From the NCBI GenBank assembly GCA_947574255.1, contig CANPJT010000006.1, positions 1-43,145 on the forward strand: 43,145 nucleotides of DNA, written 5' to 3'. The stretch comes from an uncultured Mycoplasmatota bacterium. Its GTDB lineage: Bacteria; Bacillota_I; Bacilli_A; RF39; UBA660. Shown piece after piece: positions 1-6,420 of this stretch (positions are counted from its first letter, which is position 1; every line of letters begins with the position of its first letter). A program made the position numbers and the translations under genes. The notes beneath the pieces were generated by a model. The model was not told where the DNA came from. It was given only the letters and a program-made list of their open reading frames with translations, and did no database searches.

Positions 1-170
1 CCATAATAAAAACCACACAATTTCTTATGTAGTTTCCTTAAACTGATGACATTGGTTCCTGGCTTATAACACCATGCAGCTTTTATTCCACTATATATAA
101 AAGCCTCTTTTAAATCTACCAAACCATCACTCGTTAAAAACCTGTTTTCCTTATCTAATGTTACTTTCAC
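1..170 (-). CDS. Partial unknown protein (N-terminal part only)
   Basis: An open frame runs off the left edge of the window. It begins with GTG at 168-170, preceded by an AGGAAAGAGG-type ribosome binding site 8 bases upstream on the minus strand. The 56 visible residues start VKVTLDKENR, with a Trp-Cys pair near residue 38, and match no family I recognise. It lies 80 bases downstream of recA in the same direction, so it may be co-transcribed. In Bacillus rny often follows recA, but this sequence does not look like RNase Y. Confidence 0.55.
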   Translation of the reverse strand, partial: MKVTLDKENRFLTSDGLVDLKEAFIYSGIKAAWCYKPGTNVISLRKLHKKLCGFYY

Positions 171-249
171 TAAAAAAACCTCTTTCCTATCCCCCTTATT
201 CTTATAACAATAATTATAAACTACAACTCAAAAAAAAGAAAGATTTAAT

Positions 250-1290
250 TTAATTTGATTTCTTTTCATCTTTCTTTTTTTCAATTTTTATAAAACCATA
301 GTGTTCTCTAATTTTTTGTTCAATTTCATCTTTTATAGAAGAATTTTCTTTTAAAAATATTTTAACATTTTCTTTCCCTTGACCAATTTTATCTCCATTA
401 TAGGCATACCAAGAACCACTTTTTTCCATAATATTTAATTCACTAGCAATATCAATAATTTCTCCTTCTCGACTTACTCCTTCTCCATACATAATATCTA
501 CACTAGCTGTTTTAAAAGGTGGAGCAACTTTATTTTTAACTACTTTAATATTGGTTTTATTTCCAATCACTTGGTCTCCTTGTTTTATTTGTTCAGCCCG
601 ACGAATATCTAAGCGAATTGTGGAATAAAACTTTAAAGCTCGACCACCTGGAGTAGTTTCTGGATTACCAAACATAATTCCTACTTTTTCTCTTAATTGA
701 TTAATAAAAATTGCTGTTGTTTTTGTTTTATTAATTGTTCCCGAAAGCTTTCGTAAAGCTTGACTCATCAACCTTGCTTGAAGTCCTACATGACTATCTC
801 CCATCTCTCCATCAATCTCTGCTTGAGGAACCAAAGCGGCAACAGAATCAATTACCACAATATTAACTGCTTCACTACGTACTAACGCTTCACATATTTC
901 TAGTGCTTGCTCTCCTGTATCAGGTTGAGAAAGCAATAAATCACTAATATTTACTCCTAAATTTTTAGCATATATTGGATCTAATGCATGTTCAGCATCA
1001 ATAAAAGCTGCTCTTCCACCTTCTTTTTGAACCTCAGCAATAGCTTGTAAAGCAAAAGTTGTTTTACCAGAAGACTCAGGTCCGTATATTTCAATAATTC
1101 TTCCCTTAGGAAATCCTCCAACACCAAGAGCTACATCAAGAGTTAAAGACCCACTACTAGTTACATCAATTTCCATATGAGAATCTTCTCCAAGTTTCAT
1201 AATAGCACCTTTGCCAAATTGCTTTTCAATATCTGCTAAAACAGCCTCCAAAGCTTTATCTTTGTCTTTTATATCTTTTGTTGTTTTCAT
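250..1290 (-). CDS. recA: RecA recombinase
   Basis: RecA forms ATP-dependent filaments on single-stranded DNA, carries out strand exchange in homologous recombination and activates the SOS response. The 346 residues are the normal family length. The Walker A motif GPESSGKT is at residues 70-77. The DNA-binding loop regions follow, including [20 protein letters not shown] around residues 198-217. The C-terminus is the usual short, charged, Lys/Glu-rich tail. The ATG start has AGGAGA 4 bases upstream. The gene has its own promoter and an adjacent palindrome at 1357-1372. Upstream, in the same direction, come a Lys/Glu-rich protein, pgsA and a RodZ-like gene, which is the Bacilli arrangement. 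Confidence 0.98.
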   Translation of the reverse strand: MKTTKDIKDKDKALEAVLADIEKQFGKGAIMKLGEDSHMEIDVTSSGSLTLDVALGVGGFPKGRIIEIYGPESSGKTTFALQAIAEVQKEGGRAAFIDAEHALDPIYAKNLGVNISDLLLSQPDTGEQALEICEALVRSEAVNIVVIDSVAALVPQAEIDGEMGDSHVGLQARLMSQALRKLSGTINKTKTTAIFINQLREKVGIMFGNPETTPGGRALKFYSTIRLDIRRAEQIKQGDQVIGNKTNIKVVKNKVAPPFKTASVDIMYGEGVSREGEIIDIASELNIMEKSGSWYAYNGDKIGQGKENVKIFLKENSSIKDEIEQKIREHYGFIKIEKKKDEKKSN

Positions 1291-1319
1291 ATTTTCTCCT
1301 AACTTTTAAGTACAACTTC

Positions 1320-1348
1320 ATTTTATTATATCTAAAATTGTTTGTCAA
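1320..1348 (-). promoter_or_regulatory. recA promoter (-35/-10)
   Basis: On the minus strand TTGACA (1343-1348) is followed after exactly 17 bases by TAAAAT (1320-1325), about 30 bases upstream of the recA start. The match to the housekeeping sigma consensus is near-perfect. The -35 overlaps one copy of the AATTGTTTGT half-site described in the operator entry. Confidence 0.8.
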
Positions 1349-1356
1349 CATTTTTA

Positions 1357-1372
1357 ACAAACAATTGTTTGT
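1357..1372. promoter_or_regulatory. Candidate recA operator palindrome
   Basis: ACAAACAATTGTTTGT is a perfect 16-bp palindrome located 8 bases upstream of the recA -35. Its half AATTGTTTGT (1363-1372) recurs in direct orientation at 1336-1345, where it overlaps the -35 hexamer. Position and symmetry fit a repressor site. It is not the Bacillus SOS box (CGAAC-N4-GTTCG), so the cognate repressor is unknown. Confidence 0.5.
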
Positions 1373-1482
1373 GGTGGCATTTAACTACAAATATTAAAAA
1401 TATTAATACCACATTTATAAAAAATTCAAGAATATAAAAACAAATTTTAAAAATTAAAAAATAACCAAATAAACTTTAGTTA

Positions 1483-1755
1483 TCATTTTAAAACAAAATG
1501 ATTTGTACTTGTTCCTTCATTTAAACCTTGCAATTCTATTTTTATTTTAAATTTAAATACACTGATAGAAAAATATCTTTGGAAAAACGTACATAATCTA
1601 TTTAATAAATATCCATTAGTAATAATAAAAAATGCATAATTAAAATAAACCAAGCTAGCTAATAAACTACCACCACTAGAAGAAGTAGTATATCTATAAT
1701 TTGAAAGATATATTAAGCCAACATTACCAATTATACAGGACTCATAAATAACCAT
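1483..1755 (-). CDS. Doubtful small hypothetical protein
   Basis: This is a 90-codon open frame with mixed hydrophobic and Ser/Tyr/Phe-rich composition, a possible membrane stretch around residues 30-50, and no recognisable domain. The ATG has no well-placed ribosome binding site; the nearest AAAGGAT is about 20 bases away. It occupies an otherwise empty 500-base stretch between recA and the gene upstream. It could be a lineage-specific small protein, a decayed gene or chance. The rest of 1291-1803 holds only the recA promoter region and AT-rich DNA. Confidence 0.25.
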   Translation of the reverse strand: MVIYESCIIGNVGLIYLSNYRYTTSSSGGSLLASLVYFNYAFFIITNGYLLNRLCTFFQRYFSISVFKFKIKIELQGLNEGTSTNHFVLK

Positions 1756-1803
1756 GCTTTTTTAACGCTTTCTATCCTTTTAATTATAATATTTCTTTAT
1801 CTC

Positions 1804-3642
1804 TTATGCTACTTTTTTCTTTCTTACTAAAACTTTAGATTTATTAAAATACTTTTTTACAACTTTATCTTGCTTTAATAACTTTTCATATCTTTTTTGT
1901 AATTTTTTTTCTAAATTATCTATATAAATTAAAAACTCTTCATCCCTTTCTAATTCTGGATATTTTAATAGTGTTATTTTCTTTAACTCTTCAAAAGTAG
2001 TAATATTCTTCTCCATTATTACAATTGCTTCATTTAAAGCATCATTACCTCTTTTTATATATGATAAATCAATAGTTTTTTCAGCACTAATAGTTCCAAA
2101 TAAAATATTCTTTATAAAACCAAATGTTCGAAAAACAAATAAACCAGAAACAAACTTCCTAAAAAAACTATTTTTAATAAAAGGAAAACTTAAAAATAAG
2201 GGCACTTCCAGACTTTTTATAGATTTTCTTAAAGCTTCTTTTATCAATAATTTTTCCATATTTTTAATTTCTTGCTCGGATTTATTTTGCATACTTTGAA
2301 TTAAAATTTCTTTTTGCTTTAATTCAGCGTCTTCTTCTAATGTTTTAAACTTCAAAGTAATCTTTTCTAGCTCTTCAGGAGTAATTGACTCTTCTAAAGA
2401 TATTCGTAAAGCTTCTAGATCTTTCTCTTTATATAAAAAAACTTTTTCTTTTATAGTTTTTAATCGTTTCAATTCTGATAATACTTTATTCTTTTCTTCT
2501 TCTTTTAACTTTTTTAACAATAAACTTTCTAAACTACTTATTCTTTCATTTAATAAACTTTCTACAAAATCATATTCCTTTTCCATAAAGTCTTCTTTAG
2601 ATATTTCTTGTTCTGCCTTTTCAATAACTTGATCATTTTCTTTTTTTATCTTTGAAAAACCTATTACAATTACAGAAAGTTTTTCTTCCTTTTTATCAAC
2701 TTTTTTTAATTCCTCTGGATTTATTTTTTTCTTATTTTCAAAATTATCTTTCATTTGATTATTAATTTCTTTTAGTTCTTTTTCTTCCCCATCTTTCTCC
2801 ACTACCTCTTCTTTATTTAATTGTATATTTGAAATAAATATCTCATCTAATAAATCGGTTTCTTTATCTTCTATTACTTCTTTGATAACTTCTTGTGATT
2901 TTACATCTTCTCCTGTTTTTGGTAAATCAAAAACAGGAAAAATAATTCTTTCTTCGCTTTTATTATCTTTTTTTAAATAACTAGGTTTTATCTCTACTAA
3001 ATCCTTTCTCTCCTTAAAAATCTTTTCATCAAAAATATCATCAGCTTTTTTTACTTCAATAAATTCTTTCTCCTTAGGTAATTCAGTTACTAAAACATTT
3101 AATTTTTGCTTATCATTTTGCTCCTTTTTAGCACCAGATGATAAAATCACTTTTTTTTCTTCTATTTTAAATTCTTTTAGTTTAAAAATGTTTTCAACTT
3201 CACTATTTTTTTCTTCAACATCCTTTTTTACATTTGTCTTTATAAACATATTCAATGCTTCTATAGATTTAATTCTGTTTTTATTTTTTTCTACTTTAAC
3301 AATCATCTTTTTAGTATATTTTTTTAAACTAACTTTTTCTTCATTAGGTAAATCTTTTATTTTTAATTTAAACATTTTTTCTAGTACTTTATTTAATTCA
3401 TTTTCAATATTTTCTTTTGTAATAATTTTTTTATTAAGACTTATATATTCTTTAAATAAGTTCCTCGTTCCATCACCCGTAGAACTTGTACTATTCTCAT
3501 CATATTCTTTCTTTATTAGTTCCTTTGAATTATAAAAATTATCCCTTTTATCTTCCTTTTGTATCTCTCTTTTTGTTGAATTAAACAATAATTTTAAAAT
3601 ACTACTTATAAAATCAATTATTAACTGTAAAACATGTTTCAT
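1804..3642 (-). CDS. Lys/Glu-rich coiled-coil protein of unknown function
   Basis: This 612-residue protein is dominated by Lys, Glu, Ile and Leu. The start chosen is ATG at 3642 because GGTGAT sits 4 bases upstream; an in-frame TTG at 3654 would overlap that site. The first 25 residues form a hydrophobic/amphipathic helix (LQLIIDFISSILKLLF), followed by a long charged, probably disordered and coiled-coil region. A more structured C-terminal part (about residues 470-612) has a hydrophobic block rich in Phe (FLSFPFIKNSFFRKF) and then an ordered-looking helical tail. I recognise no domain. It sits between pgsA and recA, where cinA is found in many Bacilli, but shows no CinA features. Membrane attachment through either hydrophobic block is inference. 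Confidence 0.75.
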   Translation of the reverse strand: MKHVLQLIIDFISSILKLLFNSTKREIQKEDKRDNFYNSKELIKKEYDENSTSSTGDGTRNLFKEYISLNKKIITKENIENELNKVLEKMFKLKIKDLPNEEKVSLKKYTKKMIVKVEKNKNRIKSIEALNMFIKTNVKKDVEEKNSEVENIFKLKEFKIEEKKVILSSGAKKEQNDKQKLNVLVTELPKEKEFIEVKKADDIFDEKIFKERKDLVEIKPSYLKKDNKSEERIIFPVFDLPKTGEDVKSQEVIKEVIEDKETDLLDEIFISNIQLNKEEVVEKDGEEKELKEINNQMKDNFENKKKINPEELKKVDKKEEKLSVIVIGFSKIKKENDQVIEKAEQEISKEDFMEKEYDFVESLLNERISSLESLLLKKLKEEEKNKVLSELKRLKTIKEKVFLYKEKDLEALRISLEESITPEELEKITLKFKTLEEDAELKQKEILIQSMQNKSEQEIKNMEKLLIKEALRKSIKSLEVPLFLSFPFIKNSFFRKFVSGLFVFRTFGFIKNILFGTISAEKTIDLSYIKRGNDALNEAIVIMEKNITTFEELKKITLLKYPELERDEEFLIYIDNLEKKLQKRYEKLLKQDKVVKKYFNKSKVLVRKKKVA

Positions 3643-3680
3643 TAGTATCACCAAACTTAAATCTATTTTACCACAAATAA

Positions 3681-3708
3681 AAAGAAACCTAAAATCTTAA
3701 GTTTCTTT
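3681..3708 (-). terminator. Terminator after pgsA
   Basis: The arms AAAGAAAC (3681-3688) and GTTTCTTT (3701-3708) pair. On the minus strand they are followed by a T-rich stretch, and they overlap the pgsA stop codon at 3707. This should separate the pgsA transcript from the gene downstream. Confidence 0.6.
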
Positions 3709-4303
3709 ATTTTTCCTTAAAAATTAAATCTTTAGCCTTGTAATAATATTGACAACCAGATATTACTGATAAAATACACGCAATAATAATTAAAACATCT
3801 GCAAAAGGCACGCCAACAAGCTCAAAAGGAATATTATAAAATAACATAAAAGATACTCCTATCATCATACAAATTGTTTTTAATTTTCCTAAAACACTAG
3901 CTGCAACTACTTTTCCCTTATTTCCACTAGCCATTTTAATAGAATCAACAAACGTATCTCTCAAAATAATTACTACTGGCACTAGGACACTTATAAAACC
4001 TTGACAAGCTAAAATAATCAATATGCCATTTACAAGTATTTTATCAGCAATCGCATCCATAACTTTACCAAAATCTGTTACCAAATTTTTACTTCTAGCC
4101 AAATAACCATCTAAAAAATCAGTAAAAGACGCAACTATAAAGAAAACTCCTGCAATTAAATACTTTGAATCAACAATAACTTTACCAGCTATTGTAAATA
4201 TAGGAAAATTAATTCCTAATTGATACCAAGGAACCATCAATAAAATCAATGTTATAATTGACAATATAATCCTTGAAATTGTTATTTTATTTGGTAAATT
4301 CAT
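3707..4303 (-). CDS. pgsA: CDP-diacylglycerol--glycerol-3-phosphate phosphatidyltransferase
   Basis: PgsA transfers a phosphatidyl group from CDP-diacylglycerol to glycerol-3-phosphate, the committed step to phosphatidylglycerol and cardiolipin, at the cytoplasmic membrane. The 198 residues include several membrane helices. The CDP-alcohol phosphotransferase signature is complete: D62-x2-D65-G66-x2-A69-R70-x8-G79-x3-D83-x3-D87. It follows the RodZ-like gene by 11 bases, so the two are probably co-transcribed, as in Bacillus (ymfM-pgsA). A terminator overlaps its stop codon. Confidence 0.95.
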   Translation of the reverse strand: MNLPNKITISRIILSIITLILLMVPWYQLGINFPIFTIAGKVIVDSKYLIAGVFFIVASFTDFLDGYLARSKNLVTDFGKVMDAIADKILVNGILIILACQGFISVLVPVVIILRDTFVDSIKMASGNKGKVVAASVLGKLKTICMMIGVSFMLFYNIPFELVGVPFADVLIIIACILSVISGCQYYYKAKDLIFKEK

Positions 4304-4314
4304 AAATTACACTC

Positions 4315-4785
4315 CTATTTTACATAACTAATAACAGAGGCACTATCTTTATTTAATGTTATTTGTTTTACACTCCAAAAAATAATACCTACTATCACAA
4401 ATAAAATAAACAAATAAACAAATATAAAAATATTTTTATTGTATCTTTTTCTTTCAATGGTATATGGTGATAAAACTTCCTTTTTTTCAATTTTAGCTTC
4501 TTCTTCCTGAATTTTTTTTTCAATTTCTTTTACTGGAATTTTTGAAGTATATTCAAACATATACTCATTAAAATCATCTACCATTTTGTCAGGATTTATC
4601 CCTAAATATTTAGCATAATTATAGATATTATCCTTTAATACAAATATATCTTTAAAACATCCAATGTTTCCATCTTCAATATTTTCTAAAATAACCTCTT
4701 TTATATCCAAATCTTTGCTAGCTTCTCCAATAGTTACGCCAGCTTCCTCCCTGGTCACTCTAAAGAGCTCACCAATTTCGTTCAA
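4315..4785 (-). CDS. RodZ-like membrane-anchored helix-turn-helix protein
   Basis: The protein has 156 residues. An N-terminal HTH of the RodZ/YmfM type (about residues 1-75, with GVTIGEASKDLDI and the following recognition helix) is followed by a charged linker and one membrane helix near residues 122-144. Only about 12 residues follow the membrane, so the extracellular beta domain of E. coli RodZ is missing, as in many short Firmicute versions. RodZ links MreB to the wall-elongation machinery. The start is TTG at 4785, supported by AAAGGAGTG 7 bases upstream. It begins 33 bases from the 3' end of rnpB and leads directly into pgsA. Confidence 0.8.
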   Translation of the reverse strand: MNEIGELFRVTREEAGVTIGEASKDLDIKEVILENIEDGNIGCFKDIFVLKDNIYNYAKYLGINPDKMVDDFNEYMFEYTSKIPVKEIEKKIQEEEAKIEKKEVLSPYTIERKRYNKNIFIFVYLFILFVIVGIIFWSVKQITLNKDSASVISYVK

Positions 4786-4817
4786 GATTTTTCACTCCTT
4801 TGTAATTTTAAAAATAA

Positions 4818-5161
4818 ATAACACTAATAAGCCATGTTCTGTACACTAAAAGTGTGGCAAATATTTATCTAGATTTCTCTTCCTAATCTCATTCTTATTA
4901 TCGATTAAGGACTCCCCTACCATATTTTGGGTTTCTCACTCATGGGGTTTACCTCGTTCCACCAGTCTCGTTTCCAAGACTACTCGTCTCTTTGGCACTT
5001 TACGAATACTAAAACCATTTAAGGTAATTTCTTCGCCGTCAAGATTTTAAATCTTGCCTTAGGTTATTTTTTCCCTAAGCATGAACACTACTATCAATCA
5101 CAGATAGTGTGAGCATGGACTTTCCTCTACATTTTAATAATGCAGCATTTGCCTAAGTATT
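4818..5161 (-). ncRNA. rnpB: RNase P RNA (bacterial, probably type B)
   Basis: This is the catalytic RNA that removes tRNA 5' leaders. The conserved core is directly visible: GAGGAAAGTCCATGCTC (complement of 5111-5127) near the 5' end, then the segment reading GTGGAACG...GGTAAACCCC and GAGAAACCC...GGTAGGGG (about 4910-4970), and ACAGAACATGGCTTA at the 3' end. The terminal P1 helix can be formed by AATACT (complement of 5156-5161) and AGTGTT (complement of 4820-4825), which sets the ends to within a few bases. It lies immediately downstream of gpsB and overlaps its stop codon by about 2 bases; gpsB-rnpB is the Bacillus order. Confidence 0.95.
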
Positions 5162-5474
5162 ATTCATTTCTTCCAAATACTGTTTTTTCTAACTGACTAA
5201 GTCTTCTTAAAATATCAACATTACTAACTGACCCTTGAGAGCTTTCTCCATCATTTAAAGCCTCATATCTACTACGTAACTTTTGATATTCTTGTTTCAT
5301 CTTCATGTTTCTTTCAGTCAGAACTTGTATTTCTTTCTCTTGCTTTTTTAGAAGAGTTGAAAATTCTGTATAATCAGCAATAATTATATCCAAAAATTTA
5401 TCAACTTCTTGAGGCCGATACCCTCTTGCATCTATTTTAAAATCCTTATTTAAAATATCTTGAGTTGTCAACAT
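5160..5474 (-). CDS. gpsB: Cell division regulator GpsB
   Basis: GpsB is a DivIVA-family adaptor that shuttles penicillin-binding proteins between the side wall and the septum. The chosen ATG at 5474 gives MLTTQDILNKDFKIDARGYRP with GGTGAG 6 bases upstream; ten extra residues are possible from 5504 but would begin within the leader. Of 104 residues, 1-65 are the DivIVA N-terminal domain (YRPQEVDKFLD membrane-binding/PBP-groove region and coiled coil), and the C-terminal trimerisation helix reads NVDILRRLSQLEKTVFG, typical of GpsB. Its known partner class, a class A PBP, is encoded at 6420. It is driven by a consensus promoter. Confidence 0.95.
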   Translation of the reverse strand: MLTTQDILNKDFKIDARGYRPQEVDKFLDIIIADYTEFSTLLKKQEKEIQVLTERNMKMKQEYQKLRSRYEALNDGESSQGSVSNVDILRRLSQLEKTVFGRNE

Positions 5475-5518
5475 AATTTTCTCACCACTATACAAAATTA
5501 CCACCTTCTTACGCCCTA

Positions 5519-5547
5519 ATTATAATAATATTAGTACTTATTGTCAA
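5519..5547 (-). promoter_or_regulatory. Consensus promoter of gpsB-rnpB
   Basis: On the minus strand there is a perfect TTGACA (5542-5547), a 17-base spacer and a perfect TATAAT (5519-5524). This is the strongest promoter seen in the window, fitting the need for abundant RNase P RNA downstream. Confidence 0.88.
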
Positions 5548-5614
5548 GTAGCCAAAAAATCGTTAAATATACTAATATCTATTATATATTTTATGATTTG
5601 TTCTTTATTTTTGA

Positions 5615-5707
5615 CTACTTAACACGTATTCTACTTTCATCTAACATAATCTTAGCTTTTTCTATCTTTTCAAGCATTTCATCAAAAAATACTTCTACTC
5701 GAAACAT
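5615..5707 (-). CDS. Possible 30-residue small protein upstream of gpsB
   Basis: A short frame (MFRVEVFFDEMLEKIEKAKI...) opens at ATG 5707, with a strong AAGGTGAG ribosome binding site 8 bases upstream (5716-5723), and ends with TAG at 5615. It is predicted to be a single charged amphipathic helix. The good ribosome binding site and coding-like composition argue for a real microprotein, or a translated leader. It lies between the divergent recU and gpsB genes. The remainder of 5475-5856 contains the gpsB promoter and the recU -10. Confidence 0.5.
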   Translation of the reverse strand: MFRVEVFFDEMLEKIEKAKIMLDESRIRVK

Positions 5708-5856
5708 TAAAATCACTCACCTTAATCTAAATAGTACTTAAAAATAATAAAAAAGAAAGCTATTCGACAAAATATATCAAAAAAAATATTGTAAACTCCT
5801 TTTTCAACTTATAGTAAAATTTAGATATTTATAGTATAATTTAACTAGGTGGTTTC

Positions 5857-6420
5857 ATGAAGTACCCAAACAGCATAAAAAAGAATTATCAAAACCCCTT
5901 AACTTACAAAAATCGTGGAATGGATTTAGAAGATGAACTTAACTTAAGTAATGAATATTATCTTGAAATAGATAAAGCCTTAATTTTCAAAAAACCTACA
6001 CCTATTGGTATCTCTAAAGTTACATATAATAATAAAGGCAAAATAATTGAAAAAGCTTATTTTAAGGAACCATCAACCTTAGACTATAATGGATTATACC
6101 GAGGAAAATATATTGAATATGAAGCTAAAGTTACTAAAAATAAAACATCTTTTCCTCTTCAAAATATTCATAATCATCAAATTGAACATATTAAGAAAAT
6201 CTTAATCCATCAAGGAATAGTATTTTTAATAATTAAAATCAATGAACATGTATATCTATTAAAAGGAGAAGATTTTATTAATTATTTAAATAATAGTATT
6301 AGAAAAAGTATTCCTTTTGATTTTATTAAAAACAAAGGTTATCTAATAAAATATGGATTTAATCCACCACTAGATTATTTAAAAATTGTAGATAAAATTT
6401 ATTTCAAGGAGGATAAATAA
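5857..6420 (+). CDS. recU: Holliday junction resolvase RecU
   Basis: RecU cleaves and remodels Holliday junctions during recombinational repair. The 187 residues match the family along the whole length: NRGMDLEDELNLSNEYYL near the N-terminus, KKPTPIGI, and the nuclease core LDYNGLYRGKYIEYEAK with the acidic residues and Lys of the active site, followed by KNKTSFPLQNIHNHQ. ATG 5857 is preceded by AGGTGG. A TATAAT at 5835-5840 may be its -10, but no good -35 is evident. The stop shares one base with the ponA start (TAATG), so the two are translationally coupled, as in Bacillus recU-ponA. Confidence 0.96.
   Translation: MKYPNSIKKNYQNPLTYKNRGMDLEDELNLSNEYYLEIDKALIFKKPTPIGISKVTYNNKGKIIEKAYFKEPSTLDYNGLYRGKYIEYEAKVTKNKTSFPLQNIHNHQIEHIKKILIHQGIVFLIIKINEHVYLLKGEDFINYLNNSIRKSIPFDFIKNKGYLIKYGFNPPLDYLKIVDKIYFKEDK

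Noticed and set aside
3188-3535. Plus-strand open frame of 115 codons rich in Phe and Ser
   Set aside because: It is the complement of the Lys/Glu-rich protein gene, and its composition (Lys/Glu codons read backwards as Phe/Leu/Ser) is that of a shadow frame.
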